Part shown: in pieces, positions 54,024 through 62,849 of the stretch
How the letters are laid out: each line of letters opens with the position of its first letter
Numbering within the stretch: the first letter of the stretch is position 1
DNA from: Acetobacterium bakii
GTDB taxonomy: Bacteria; Bacillota; Clostridia; Eubacteriales; Eubacteriaceae
Length of the DNA: 64,000 nt
Direction of reading: 5' to 3'
Assembly (NCBI RefSeq): GCF_001263355.1
Contig: NZ_LGYO01000033.1
Coordinates: 111,299 to 175,298, forward strand
Position numbers and translations under genes: made by a program
The notes under the pieces: model-generated
Told to the model about the DNA's origin: nothing
Database searches by the model: none
The model's input: only the letters and a program-made list of their open reading frames with translations

Positions 54024-55916
54024 ATGCTTAAAAAAATAGGGAAACCGATGATGCTGTTTTTTATCATCATTCTGTTTGTTGGACTCTTTGGCTTCCTGTT
54101 CGGCAGTGATAATGTGACCATTGGCATTAGCACCGTGCTGGCGGTGCTGATGTATCTGTCAAGAGATCTGACCGCCACTCCGGTCAAAACTACCATCAAA
54201 CTGATCCTGTTTAATGTCATCATGGGGCTGGTTGCCTATGTATCCTCGCTCAATCTCTTTCTGGCCATCCCCATCAATTTCATCAGCCTGTTCACCATTG
54301 CTGCCGCCTTAAGCTATACCATCAGCTCACCGATCTCGACGCCCTTCAGTATGCAGTACGTCTTTCTGATTGTGTCTCCGGTCAGCTTAGAAGCCCTGCC
54401 GCTGCGGCTGGCGGCGCTGGTTACCGGGGCGGTCATCATCATGGTCATTCAATGGCGGGTCAATCGGAATCGGGTGGCAGTGCAGAGTCGAAAAATTTTT
54501 CTGGAGATTTTAAAAAACCTCGGTCTTAAAACTGCCGGCATCAAAAACGGGGAAGACACGAAACCCGTCGATGAGGCAATCAGGGCGGCCGTCAGTCAGC
54601 TCAAGTGGATCCTTTACGACGCCCGGATCGATCATTATTATTTCACCGGAGAAAGCGAAAAAAACCTCGATCTGGCCATCGCTTTTGAACAGATCAACGA
54701 TCTCCTGCCCCAGCTTGCGGATGTTTCGGACAACGATGCCCTGCTGGATGAATTGGGCCTTTTACTGAAACAAATCGGTGCTTATTTTGAAGAAAAAAAT
54801 CGACCGGACCCTGCCGATATCGGGTTCGCTGCTTTTTTTGAAAAATACGGGAACGAGTCAACCGCTGAACTGGCGGTTCTTGGTGTAATCAGCCAGCTGG
54901 AATTTGTAAAGGATGGCCTGGAGGCTTCCGGTCAGCCGGATCCCCAGGCAAAATACCGACTCGCCAAGAGCCGCGATCCAGCCAGTCATTATCAGGTCGT
55001 AAAAGGGTATCGGGTCAAGCTTTCAATCGATGCATTAAGCCTCTCCTATGCCTTCCGGCTGGCTTTTGCCATCACGATCTGCGCTTTTTTAGTCAGCTAC
55101 TTTCAGCTCGCACACGGCAGCTGGCTGCTATTTACCATTTCGTCGCTAACCTATCCTTTTTATGAAATATCCCGCAAAAAAACCGGATTGCGGATCGTCG
55201 GCACCATAATCGGTGGCGCAATCGTGGTTGTGATCTTTTCGATCCTGCATCTACAGAATGCGGGCCTGCTCGTGATGATCATCTCGCTGTTTCTGACGAT
55301 TGTCTTTATGAATCAGTACGTTTATTCAATGATCTTTACGACCATCACCGCCATCAGTTCACTGGCGTTAATCGACAATGCCACCAATCTAAGCTTTGAT
55401 CGCATTGTTTATGTGATCATTGGGGGCATTCTGGTGATGCTGTTGAGCAAATTTGTGCTGCCCTACACTGAGAAAGATGCCCGAAAAGATCTGCTTGATA
55501 TGTATGATGAGATCATCGTCAATTTCTTTGAAGATATCAAAAACTCGGCCAATTACACCGCTGCCTTCAAACTCAAGATTATGAATCTGATGCTGACCAC
55601 CACCCTGATCGAAGACAAACTGATGGCTTCCGATGACCCTGACAGCGTTGATAACCTGCAGGCCTTTATCAGCACACACCACAGGTTGATCATCCATATC
55701 GATCTGGTTTACCAGTGGCTTCTAAAAAATAAAGACGGCATCGACGATTTTAAAGCGATCTCCCTTTTTCTTTATAAGAGTGGCGACGCGGTTCTACGGG
55801 AAACGGATGACGGACTGATTGCTGATATTAAAAGGGAACATCCCCGGATCAGTCGGGTAGTGATTGGGGAATGCCTTGTCGTTTTTAGGGCTATGCATCA
55901 ATTGAAATTGATATGA
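54024..55916 (+). CDS. FUSC/aromatic acid exporter-family membrane protein
   Basis: A 630-residue protein with two blocks of about six membrane helices (about 8-150 and 350-475), each followed by a soluble helical part. This is the FUSC/aromatic-acid-exporter layout. The typical second-block sequence is ALSLSYAFRLAFAITICAFLVSYFQLAHGSWLLFTISSLTYPFYEISRKKTGLRIVGT around 333-390. Family members export aromatic carboxylates or related toxic compounds. GCGAGG precedes the ATG. It lies 82 bases behind the GGDEF-EAL gene with no terminator evident. Confidence 0.88.
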   Translation: MLKKIGKPMMLFFIIILFVGLFGFLFGSDNVTIGISTVLAVLMYLSRDLTATPVKTTIKLILFNVIMGLVAYVSSLNLFLAIPINFISLFTIAAALSYTISSPISTPFSMQYVFLIVSPVSLEALPLRLAALVTGAVIIMVIQWRVNRNRVAVQSRKIFLEILKNLGLKTAGIKNGEDTKPVDEAIRAAVSQLKWILYDARIDHYYFTGESEKNLDLAIAFEQINDLLPQLADVSDNDALLDELGLLLKQIGAYFEEKNRPDPADIGFAAFFEKYGNESTAELAVLGVISQLEFVKDGLEASGQPDPQAKYRLAKSRDPASHYQVVKGYRVKLSIDALSLSYAFRLAFAITICAFLVSYFQLAHGSWLLFTISSLTYPFYEISRKKTGLRIVGTIIGGAIVVVIFSILHLQNAGLLVMIISLFLTIVFMNQYVYSMIFTTITAISSLALIDNATNLSFDRIVYVIIGGILVMLLSKFVLPYTEKDARKDLLDMYDEIIVNFFEDIKNSANYTAAFKLKIMNLMLTTTLIEDKLMASDDPDSVDNLQAFISTHHRLIIHIDLVYQWLLKNKDGIDDFKAISLFLYKSGDAVLRETDDGLIADIKREHPRISRVVIGECLVVFRAMHQLKLI

Positions 55917-56044
55917 ATTAAACAAATGCTGCGTTTGTCAAAACCTAAAGTGCGCGGTTAAACTTCACCTGCTCAGATACGCTTTGGTAACCCAGGCGAG
56001 TGGGCGAACGCTTTAAAATTTAAGATAAATGAGGAGAAATGACA

Positions 56045-56989
56045 ATGAAAAGAAATAAGCGAATTGTTCTTTTGGGATTATGTATAGTGGCTTTGGCATG
56101 TGCCCCGGCATTGGCCGGATGTGGTGCTAACACTGGTGAAGAAGAGGCCGGAGATACCGGCGAAAGTAAGCAGATAGAAAATACTGTAACCTCGGAAAGT
56201 CAGACCATCGGATTAACCGGGGTTGGCAACGCCCGTCAATTGGGCGGCTATGTAACAACTGACGGAAAAAAAATCAAAGATGGCGTTTTACTGAGGACGG
56301 GGAAATTATCAGGAGCGGTTACCGAAGATATTGCCAGATTAACTGAAACGTATCACCTGACGGAAATCATCGATTTGCGGACAACCGCTGAAATTAAAGG
56401 CGCTCTGGATCCTGTCATTGCCGGCACCACTGCGGAACAAATTTCCATTGTTAATGAGAGTAGTCCGGCCTATTTAACAACGATATCCTATGTGAGTACC
56501 GGCGATCCGATTGCTGATGCAATCGCAACGGCAGAAAATGGAATCTTCAGTGAGACCATGTACTCAGGGCTTGTAACGGATACTTACGGGCAAAAGGGAT
56601 ACCGCGAATTTTTCGAAAAATTACTCGCCCATGAAGACGGTGCGTTTCTGTTTCACTGTAATGGTGGCAAGGATCGTACCGGTGTCGCCGCCGTATTACT
56701 GCTTTCTGCTCTTGGTGTTGACCAGGCGACGATTATGGAAGATTTTGCTCTGACCAATGATTTTTATGCGAAAGACATTGATTATCTGATCAGTGAAACT
56801 AAAAAAAGAACCGCTGATGCCAATACCATTGAAGATGTTTATGCCCTGGTTGGTGTTAATTCAAGCTATATGGAAAAAATGTTCGATAGCGTCGATGAAA
56901 AATACGGATCAATGGACAGCTTCTTAAAAGATGCCATCGGACTGACTGATGACGACCTGACAGTATTGAAAGATCGGTATCTTGAATAA
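56045..56989 (+). CDS. exported tyrosine-specific protein phosphatase (lipoprotein)
   Basis: A 314-residue lipoprotein. The signal peptide ends at lipobox LAGC (about 22-25), followed by an acidic linker. The rest is a Y-phosphatase3/LipA-like domain, with GVGNARQLGGYVTTDGKKIK near 58-77 and the catalytic P-loop FHCNGGKDRTG (CX5R) near 203-213. It probably dephosphorylates phosphotyrosine or phosphoinositides outside the membrane. The second ATG (56045) gives GGAG at eight bases. Confidence 0.92.
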   Translation: MKRNKRIVLLGLCIVALACAPALAGCGANTGEEEAGDTGESKQIENTVTSESQTIGLTGVGNARQLGGYVTTDGKKIKDGVLLRTGKLSGAVTEDIARLTETYHLTEIIDLRTTAEIKGALDPVIAGTTAEQISIVNESSPAYLTTISYVSTGDPIADAIATAENGIFSETMYSGLVTDTYGQKGYREFFEKLLAHEDGAFLFHCNGGKDRTGVAAVLLLSALGVDQATIMEDFALTNDFYAKDIDYLISETKKRTADANTIEDVYALVGVNSSYMEKMFDSVDEKYGSMDSFLKDAIGLTDDDLTVLKDRYLE

Positions 56990-57072
56990 TTACTGCTAAT
57001 CAGTGAAGGAATAGGGAAAAAATATAAAATTTTCGTTTGTTTCATTTTAAATCATGTATTCAAGATTTTTCG

Positions 57073-57098
57073 TGCCGATTATCAATCGCCCGCAACCC
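57073..57098. repeat. partial copy of repeat family 2
   Basis: GCCGATTATCAATCGCCCGCAACC matches the right arm of the family 2 elements ending at 58913 and 61253. The following segment up to about 57150 also resembles the sequence after the copy at 58913 (GGGCAA...ATGCCAATT). The left arm is missing. Confidence 0.6.
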
Positions 57099-57174
57099 TG
57101 GGACATACACAAAGGTCCACGGGAAAATGCCCGACTTATGCCAATTACCCAGAAAGTTTTTATCTACAACCCCA

Positions 57175-57202
57175 AAAGCAGCGACGCCAATGTCGCTGCT
57201 TT
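57175..57202 (+). terminator. terminator after the phosphatase gene
   Basis: Perfect 11-bp arms AAAGCAGCGAC and GTCGCTGCTTT with loop GCCAAT are followed by TTTTT. It lies about 185 bases after the stop codon. Confidence 0.85.
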
Positions 57203-57221
57203 TTTTATTTAAAATCACGCA

Positions 57222-57263
57222 TTGACAAATAAAAAAAACATGGTACTATATATCTAAAAGATA
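57222..57263 (+). promoter_or_regulatory. promoter and PadR-operator candidate of the flavodoxin operon
   Basis: TTGACA (57222-57227) and TACTAT (57244-57249) with a 16-base spacer. TATCT-AAA-AGATA (57251-57263) covers the expected transcription start and may be bound by the PadR protein of this operon. Confidence 0.6.
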
Positions 57264-57292
57264 CTAAAAATATTCAAAAGGAGAATCGAAAA

Positions 57293-57781
57293 ATGAAAAC
57301 AGCCATTATCTATTATTCGCTGGAAGGAAACATGGACAGCATTGCACAAAAAATTGGTAGTGCCCATACTGCCGATTTATACCGGCTCATTCCCCAAAAA
57401 GAGTACCCGACCGGCAGGATCAGCAAGTATTTTTGGGCCGGAAAAAGTGCCACCTTCGGGGAAAAACCAAAACTAGTCAATGAGACCATTGATTGGGAAA
57501 AATACGATACCCTGATCATCGGCGGCCCGGTCTGGGCCGGAACATTTGCACCACCCATTCATACATTTCTTAAGGATTACAGCATCAGAGGAAAACAGAT
57601 TATTCTGATCGCCACCCATGCCGGCGGTGGAGCGGACAAATGTTTTGCCAAGATGAAGGAATATTTAAAGGATAATGTCATTGTGGAAACTTTTCAGTTT
57701 GTTAATCCCCTGACTGTGAAAGATCCAGGCACCGATAAAAGTATCGAAAAAATTCAAAAACTGATTGCCCGGGAAAGGTAA
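57293..57781 (+). CDS. flavodoxin-family protein
   Basis: A 162-residue flavodoxin. The FMN phosphate-binding loop is YYSLEGNMDSIA (about 7-18, in place of the usual SxTGNT). The later loops GGPVWAGTFAPP (about 78-89) and ATHAGGGADK (about 106-115) contact the flavin. It serves as a low-potential electron carrier or NAD(P)H:quinone-type reductase. It is the first gene of a three-gene operon with a PadR regulator and a membrane protein. Confidence 0.92.
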   Translation: MKTAIIYYSLEGNMDSIAQKIGSAHTADLYRLIPQKEYPTGRISKYFWAGKSATFGEKPKLVNETIDWEKYDTLIIGGPVWAGTFAPPIHTFLKDYSIRGKQIILIATHAGGGADKCFAKMKEYLKDNVIVETFQFVNPLTVKDPGTDKSIEKIQKLIARER

Positions 57782-57791
57782 GCTAGCCAGA

Positions 57792-58331
57792 ATGAAAAAA
57801 AAGACACGCTACGTCATCCTTGGTTTACTGAGAGATGAAGCCATGACCGGATATGAAATTAAAAACTGCATTGACAGGAGAATGTCATTTTTCTGGCAGG
57901 AAAGCTATGGACAGATTTATCCCGAACTGAATGCCATGCAAAATGATGGGCTTTTGGATGCCCGGGAGGATCAGCAGTCCGGTAATCGGGTCAAATTCAG
58001 ATATACCATTACCGAAAAAGGCCGTCAGGTGTTTAATGACTGGATGACCGAGGAGTGCGAAAAAGACACGGTACGAAGCGAAGCCTTCCTTAAATTCTTT
58101 CTTGCCAATGACAGCAACCAAGCGGATGTCATCCATCATCTTGAGAAATTCCATCAGCAGAACCGAGAGCGGCTGGAATCCTATGAGATGTTTATGAAGT
58201 CGTTCCAGGGATTGGAAGACATGCATAATCACAAATATATACTAAAAATGCTTGAGCTTGGCATCCGGCAGCAGCACTTATATTGTGATTGGAGCAGCGA
58301 TTATATTGATGAGTTGAAGAATAATGACTGA
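57792..58331 (+). CDS. PadR-family regulator (long, Vir-type C-terminus)
   Basis: A 179-residue PadR protein with a winged helix (MKKKTRYVILGLLRDEAMTGYEIK; YPELNAMQNDGLLDARED; FRYTITEKGRQVFNDWM) and a helical C-terminal dimerisation domain (about 95-175). ATG at 57792 was preferred over an earlier in-frame ATG inside the flavodoxin gene. It is the second gene of the operon and probably represses the promoter at 57222-57263. Confidence 0.92.
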   Translation: MKKKTRYVILGLLRDEAMTGYEIKNCIDRRMSFFWQESYGQIYPELNAMQNDGLLDAREDQQSGNRVKFRYTITEKGRQVFNDWMTEECEKDTVRSEAFLKFFLANDSNQADVIHHLEKFHQQNRERLESYEMFMKSFQGLEDMHNHKYILKMLELGIRQQHLYCDWSSDYIDELKNND

Positions 58332-58355
58332 AAAAACTGAAAAAGAAGGAGCGCC

Positions 58356-58811
58356 ATGATACTAAAGAATTATAAAATAGGCTTTTCGCTCGCCGGACTG
58401 ATGGCCGTACTGCTGCCCATGCTGCCAAGTATTTTCTGGGCGGTCATGCCTCCGGTAACAACGACCCTTCAGGACAATGATGCGGCGATCCCTGTCATTG
58501 GTTTGCTTGGCAGCGTCTGCCAGGTTCTGATGATTGCCATGCTGATCATGCTGATTAATAAAGAAGCGAAAGCGTCACCACAGAAAAAATGGATTGGGGG
58601 AATAGCCGTGATCTGTTTCATCGGTTATCTGCTTTCCTGGGTTATTTATTTTTCCACCGCCATTACCCCAATGCTGCTGGTAGGCATGGCCGTTTTGCCC
58701 TCCATTTATTTCATCGGGGTGGGCCTGTATCTTGGAAATTATCCGGCGCTCATCCCAACTGTAATATTTGCCGTCATTCACATTGCAACGACGGCGCAAA
58801 ACTATTTATGA
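58356..58811 (+). CDS. hypothetical membrane protein of the flavodoxin-PadR operon
   Basis: A 151-residue protein with five hydrophobic segments (about 8-30, 45-65, 78-98, 102-122, 130-148) and no recognised family. AAGGAGCGCC precedes the ATG, 25 bases behind the PadR gene. Its position suggests it is induced together with the flavodoxin. Confidence 0.75.
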   Translation: MILKNYKIGFSLAGLMAVLLPMLPSIFWAVMPPVTTTLQDNDAAIPVIGLLGSVCQVLMIAMLIMLINKEAKASPQKKWIGGIAVICFIGYLLSWVIYFSTAITPMLLVGMAVLPSIYFIGVGLYLGNYPALIPTVIFAVIHIATTAQNYL

Positions 58812-58821
58812 TAGGATGCAG

Positions 58822-58913
58822 TCGGTTAATACCCGCCCCGACGGGATTAAACTAACCTTTGCTTAAAATCATACGCTTGTTCCGGTTCGGGGCGATTATC
58901 AATCGCCCGCAAC
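58822..58913. repeat. repeat family 2 element (about 92 bp)
   Basis: The left part TCGGTTAATACCCGCCCCGAC (58822) pairs imperfectly with the right part TTCGGGGCGATTATCAATCGCCCGCAACC (to 58913). The right arm also folds on itself (GGCGATTATCAATCGCC). It lies between convergent genes. Confidence 0.6.
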
Positions 58914-59002
58914 CTCGGGTTGTACACCCCACATCCTCGGGCAACCAGCCAACGCATGCCAATTGCCATGGACGGTTTTATCAACAAAATCCCGATCAAT
59001 TT

Positions 59003-60199
59003 TCACTCCGGTTTCTCTACAATCGCAGCATAGCCCTCGGGATCCGTGTCACCCTCGGTGCTGAAAAGCAGAACTGTCGAAAACTGGTCAAGCTGCAGCT
59101 CCTGTTTCAGGGCGGCGAGATTTTCATCCTCACACAACGCCATCAGCAGCCCCAGCCCGACCGCCCCGGATTCTCCGGAGATGATTTTTGTATCGGTGCC
59201 CAGGGGTTTGCCAAGGGTTTGCATCCCCAGTTCGGTGATCCTATCCGGGCAGCTGGCATAAAAGGCGGCGAAGTCCCTTAAAATCGGCCAGGTCAGCGGG
59301 TTGGGCTCACCGCAGTTTAAGCCGGCCATAATGGTGACCGGGTTGCCGTCAATGGCTTGAGGCTGGCCATTGCCAATTGCCACGGATTGATAGATACAGG
59401 CCACGGTGGACGGTTCGACAATGACGGTGACGGGCGGATCGTGCGGATAATAATGACTCAGATAGCCGAGGACACCACCGGCCATAGAACCCACCCCAGC
59501 CTGGAGAAAAACATGGCTGGGTTTTTTTTTGCCAAAATCCGATAATTGGGAAAGGGCCTCCCAGACCATGGTGGTATAGCCCTGGGTGATATGGTTGGGC
59601 ACATCTTCATAGCCAGCAAAGCCCGTGTCCTGGATCAGCTGATAGCCGTTTTTTTGGGCCGTCTCCCAGGCCAGGCGCACCGTGTCGTCATAGTTTAAAT
59701 CGGTGATTTCGACCGGGGTGTGATTGACCGCCCGGATGGCCTCGGCCCGGCAGGCCCGGGAGCCCTGGGGCATGTAAACAATGGCCTGGCACCCGAAAAT
59801 CGAGGCGGCCCAGGCCACCGCTTTGCCGTGGTTGCCGTCGGTGGCAGTGATAAAGACCAGCTCCCTGGTCTGATGCCGAACCGCATCCGCGGTGAGATCG
59901 GCAAAATTAAGCTGCTCGCCATCGGCATCAATAAGTCCCGCAATGATTTTGGCCATGGCATAGACGGCTCCCAGCGCTTTGAAAGCGTTGAGCCCAAAAC
60001 GCCGGGATTCATCCTTGACAAAAACACCGCCGATCCCCAGTTTCTGCGCCAGACAGGGGAGGGCGATTAACGGGGTTTGCTCATACATCGGCAGGGATTG
60101 ATGAAAGGCCAGCACCGCCTGGACCGCGTCCGGGGACAGATCCGGGGTTAAGGCATGGCTGAAGCTTTTTCCGGGAATGATTTTGATCTGAGACTCCAT
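59003..60199 (-). CDS. dpaL: diaminopropionate ammonia-lyase
   Basis: A 398-residue PLP enzyme of fold type II. It splits 2,3-diaminopropionate to pyruvate and ammonia (EC 4.3.1.15). The PLP lysine is in RRFGLNAFKALGA (about K74). TATDGNHG (D about 121) and QDTGFAGYED (D about 191) correspond to the acidic catalytic residues known for the E. coli enzyme. The glycine-rich phosphate loop is QAGVGSMAGGVLG. The length fits the family. AAGGAGTTTTACA precedes the ATG. No other catabolic gene is linked. Confidence 0.92.
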   Translation of the reverse strand: MESQIKIIPGKSFSHALTPDLSPDAVQAVLAFHQSLPMYEQTPLIALPCLAQKLGIGGVFVKDESRRFGLNAFKALGAVYAMAKIIAGLIDADGEQLNFADLTADAVRHQTRELVFITATDGNHGKAVAWAASIFGCQAIVYMPQGSRACRAEAIRAVNHTPVEITDLNYDDTVRLAWETAQKNGYQLIQDTGFAGYEDVPNHITQGYTTMVWEALSQLSDFGKKKPSHVFLQAGVGSMAGGVLGYLSHYYPHDPPVTVIVEPSTVACIYQSVAIGNGQPQAIDGNPVTIMAGLNCGEPNPLTWPILRDFAAFYASCPDRITELGMQTLGKPLGTDTKIISGESGAVGLGLLMALCEDENLAALKQELQLDQFSTVLLFSTEGDTDPEGYAAIVEKPE

Positions 60200-60313
60200 T
60201 GTAAAACTCCTTAGATTGATTGAAAAAATGAGGGTCTTTATATAATACTAAGCTCATTAAACCATAAAATGATGAGCTTTAGTGTAAATATTCCGAAAAA
60301 AATTACAAGTCAT

Positions 60314-60354
60314 AAAAACAGAGCAGCGCACATTCGTGAGCTGCTCTGTTTTTT
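60314..60354 (+). terminator. terminator-like hairpin upstream of dpaL
   Basis: Arms AAAAACAGAGCAGC and GCTGCTCTGTTTTT are followed by further T on the plus strand. No plus-strand gene lies upstream, so it may stop antisense transcripts or insulate dpaL from the XRE promoter region. Confidence 0.65.
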
Positions 60355-60371
60355 TTGAATGGAAAGTTAGC

Positions 60372-60424
60372 TTGACATGATTCGCGAATCATGATATCTT
60401 ATTTATGGAAAGTGCACTTTCCAT
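60372..60424 (+). promoter_or_regulatory. promoter with two perfect palindromic operators
   Basis: TTGACA (60372-60377), 17 bases, TATCTT (60395-60400). The spacer holds CATGATTCGCGAATCATG, a perfect 18-bp palindrome (60376-60393). ATGGAAAGTGCACTTTCCAT, a perfect 20-bp palindrome (60405-60424), covers the likely transcription start. Both are candidate binding sites for the XRE protein that follows or for another repressor. Confidence 0.82.
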
Positions 60425-60447
60425 TCTTTTGATAGCGAGGTAATACT

Positions 60448-60654
60448 GTGAAAAACAAGCTGGAAGAAATACGCAAGCAACGGGGCATCAAGCAGGAAGA
60501 ACTGGCAACCGCTTTGGAGGTATCCAGGCAAACGATTGGCTCTCTGGAAAACGGACGATATAATCCATCGATCCTGTTAGCCTTTAAAATTGCCCTCTTT
60601 TTTGATAAGACCATTGAAGAAATATTTATTTATGAGGAGGAAAAACCATGTTGA
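60448..60654 (+). CDS. small XRE-family regulator
   Basis: A 68-residue single-domain Cro/CI regulator (RGIKQEELATALEVSRQTIGSLENGRYNPS, about 12-41). The start is GTG at 60448 with GAGG seven bases upstream. It overlaps the downstream DUF2178-like gene by seven bases. The XRE/membrane-protein pairing parallels the pair at 178-705, although the gene order is reversed. Confidence 0.92.
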   Translation: MKNKLEEIRKQRGIKQEELATALEVSRQTIGSLENGRYNPSILLAFKIALFFDKTIEEIFIYEEEKPC

Positions 60655-61064
60655 AAAATCGCTCGTTTTATATTGTTCTGCTGACTATTGGTATTTGCTG
60701 CATTGGCATCAGCATTATTTTTAATGATGCCATGATGAAGCCCGTCGTCGGCAGCTTACTCGGAATCGGTGCTGGTTTGATTGGGATGAGTTTAGCAAAT
60801 CTGGTCATGAAGCAGCTGGAACTTAATAATCCCGCCCTTGAAAAGCAGTCTCAAATCGATTTTCACGATGAACGAAACACCATGATTCGTAATCGGGCAA
60901 AGGCTAAGGCCGGGGACATAACCCAGTGGTTGATTATGGCCATTGCCTATATCACCATTCTGATATCCGCACCGTTATGGGTTACCCTGGCAGTGGTTAT
61001 CGTGTTTCTTATTTATCATTTCATTGGTATTTATTTAATAAACAAATATCAAAAGGAAATGTGA
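60648..61064 (+). CDS. DUF2178-like membrane protein
   Basis: A 138-residue protein with two pairs of membrane helices (about 6-25, 31-52, 88-105, 108-130). Between them is a charged cytoplasmic loop (FHDERNTMIRNRAKAKAGDI, about 72-91), typical of DUF2178 proteins encoded with small XRE regulators. The function is unknown. The start lies inside the XRE gene's end, and GAGGAGG precedes it. Confidence 0.82.
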   Translation: MLKNRSFYIVLLTIGICCIGISIIFNDAMMKPVVGSLLGIGAGLIGMSLANLVMKQLELNNPALEKQSQIDFHDERNTMIRNRAKAKAGDITQWLIMAIAYITILISAPLWVTLAVVIVFLIYHFIGIYLINKYQKEM

Positions 61065-61141
61065 TCAATCATGGCATTGAGGTAAGTAAATGCCAATGCT
61101 ATGGTCGCTGGGTTTAATGCAGGCGATGGATATCGTCTTTA

Positions 61142-61296
61142 GGTTGCGAGCGGGTACTACCCGCCCCTTGTATGATGCTTGTTATTCTCAATTGGGTGCT
61201 TGTCGTTCTCTGTGAATTTTGGTTCAAGGGGCGATTATCAATCGCCAGCAACCCCGGGTTGTGCATCCGACTGCTGATATTACCATTGTCCCCGGG
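61142..61296. repeat. repeat family 2 element plus a solitary type I end
   Basis: AGGTTGCGAGCGGGTACTACCCGCCCCTT (61141-61169) pairs imperfectly with AAGGGGCGATTATCAATCGCCAGCAACC (61226-61253). Just beyond, ATTACCATTGTCCCCGGGACGGTT (61279-61302) is a right end of the type I palindromic family without its left end or core. The 264-bp gap between the DUF2178 gene and the ABC permease gene holds nothing else. Confidence 0.6.
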
Positions 61297-61328
61297 ACGG
61301 TTCTGCACCAACAACGGCCGCCAGCAAA

Positions 61329-62045
61329 TCAGGCTTCGCTGAAGCCAAAGGATTTAACCGCCAAAAACAGGGTGATCAGCAGGATCAGCAGCAGCACCCC
61401 AATGCTGGCCAGCCAGCCGGTTACATCCATTAAAAAGCCGGTGCGCAGGCCGTTTACAAACCATTGGAAGGGGTTGAACGCGCTGATGAGCTGGACCCAT
61501 TGCGGAGCGCTCTCCAGGGAATAAAACGCCGAGCTGCAGAGCAGGAAGGGCAGGGTGATTAAATTCGTGGCGATGCTGGCCTGGGCTTCGGATTTGCATA
61601 AACCCGAGATAAAGAAACTTAAAAACACATAACCCCCGGCTCCTAAAACACAGACCATCCCCATCATCAGCACCGACAGGATAGAAAGACGGAAATCGAA
61701 GACAATCGAGCCGACAGCCAGAACCAGTCCCGCGCATAACAGCGAAACCAGGATCCAGGCCCCGGAAACACTGAGGATGTAACGCCACAACGGCATCGGC
61801 GTCACTCTTAAAAGCTTGTACACCCCACGTTTTCGCTGGGCCAGCACCGAAAAAACCGTGGTGGTAAAGGCATAGAATAAAATGCCCGTGGCCATCATCC
61901 CGGTGGTAATCTGTAAGGCATATCCCGGCTGATGAATCAGCATTCCCAGGCCGATGGTTCCGGCAATGGGCATGATAATCGACCAAAACAGCAGAAACGG
62001 TTCCCGGGCAGCGGACCGGAGCGACAGGTTAAAAACAGTATTCAT
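61329..62045 (-). CDS. ABC-2-type permease
   Basis: A 238-residue permease with six membrane helices (about 15-35, 48-68, 95-125, 130-155, 165-185, 212-232). The pattern of family motifs (LAQRKRGVYKLLRVTPMPLWRYI) fits ABC-2 drug or bacteriocin exporters. It is the last gene of the PadR-ATPase-permease operon and overlaps the ATPase gene by four bases. Confidence 0.9.
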   Translation of the reverse strand: MNTVFNLSLRSAAREPFLLFWSIIMPIAGTIGLGMLIHQPGYALQITTGMMATGILFYAFTTTVFSVLAQRKRGVYKLLRVTPMPLWRYILSVSGAWILVSLLCAGLVLAVGSIVFDFRLSILSVLMMGMVCVLGAGGYVFLSFFISGLCKSEAQASIATNLITLPFLLCSSAFYSLESAPQWVQLISAFNPFQWFVNGLRTGFLMDVTGWLASIGVLLLILLITLFLAVKSFGFSEA

Positions 62046-62758
62046 TGGAGGCCTCCTTTAAATTGTGATGGGGTCAGTTTCAGATATAGGGCTTCCAGAT
62101 TGCCGACGCCATGTTTTGCCATGAGCGTTTCCGGTTTGCCGGCATCGACGATACGGCCGTCATTCATGAAAATCAGGCGGTCCGCAATCTGTTCCACCTC
62201 ATCCATGTCATGGGATGAAAACAAAACCGTCTGGCTGTTTTGGGCCATGGTTTGAATCATTTCTTTGATTTCATATCGGGCCCGGGGATCCAGACCCGCC
62301 GTAGGTTCGTCCAGCACCACCAATTCCGGGTGATGCACAATGGTTACACCAATGGCCAGCCGCTTCTGCTGACCCAGGGACAGCTTGATGGCCGGGGTTT
62401 TTCCGGCATCAGCTAAATGACAGCTTTCCAGTTTTTCCTGGATCTGCTCCCGGCTTAATCGGGTATGGTACAGGGCTCCGAACAGCTTGAGATTTTCGGC
62501 GGCGGAATAGCCCTCGAAAAAGGGGGTGGACTGTAGCTGAGCGCCCACAAAACTCCGGTAATCAGGCCGCCAGTAAGCAATGCTGCCATCATCCGGCGGT
62601 AAGATCCCCAGGATCATGGCAATGGCCGTGGATTTGCCCACCCCGTTTGGCCCGATCAGAGCCAGCACCTCACCCTGTTCAATGTCAAAATCGATTCCTT
62701 TAATCACCGGTCTTCCATGAAAATTCTTCACCAGACCTTGGGCAGAAATAAGTTTCAT
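62042..62758 (-). CDS. ABC transporter ATP-binding protein
   Basis: A 238-residue ABC ATPase (CcmA/DrrA type). Walker A is GPNGVGKST, the Q-loop region is FVGAQLQSTPFFEGYSAAENL, the signature is LSLGQQKRL, Walker B is LVVLDEPTAGLDP, and the switch motif is FSSHDMDE. It works with the permease at 61329-62045 as an exporter and lies 91 bases behind its probable regulator, PadR. Confidence 0.94.
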   Translation of the reverse strand: MKLISAQGLVKNFHGRPVIKGIDFDIEQGEVLALIGPNGVGKSTAIAMILGILPPDDGSIAYWRPDYRSFVGAQLQSTPFFEGYSAAENLKLFGALYHTRLSREQIQEKLESCHLADAGKTPAIKLSLGQQKRLAIGVTIVHHPELVVLDEPTAGLDPRARYEIKEMIQTMAQNSQTVLFSSHDMDEVEQIADRLIFMNDGRIVDAGKPETLMAKHGVGNLEALYLKLTPSQFKGGLQ

Positions 62759-62849
62759 TTTAAATTCCTCCTTGCTTCCCGTTGTTTACACAACGTTGAC
62801 TATATATTTATTTTTTTCTCCCCCGATTAAGAGGGAGAAAAAGTTTGGA

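Noticed and set aside
61354..61986. 210-codon alternative frame within the ABC-2 permease gene
   Set aside because: It overlaps a permease with proper start, operon overlap and membrane helices; the alternative protein has no such features.
62813..62842. TTTTTCTCCC...GGGAGAAAAA inverted repeat between the PadR and ABC ATPase genes as a terminator
   Set aside because: On the minus strand, where these genes read, no U-run follows the stem; it may be a weak attenuator at most.
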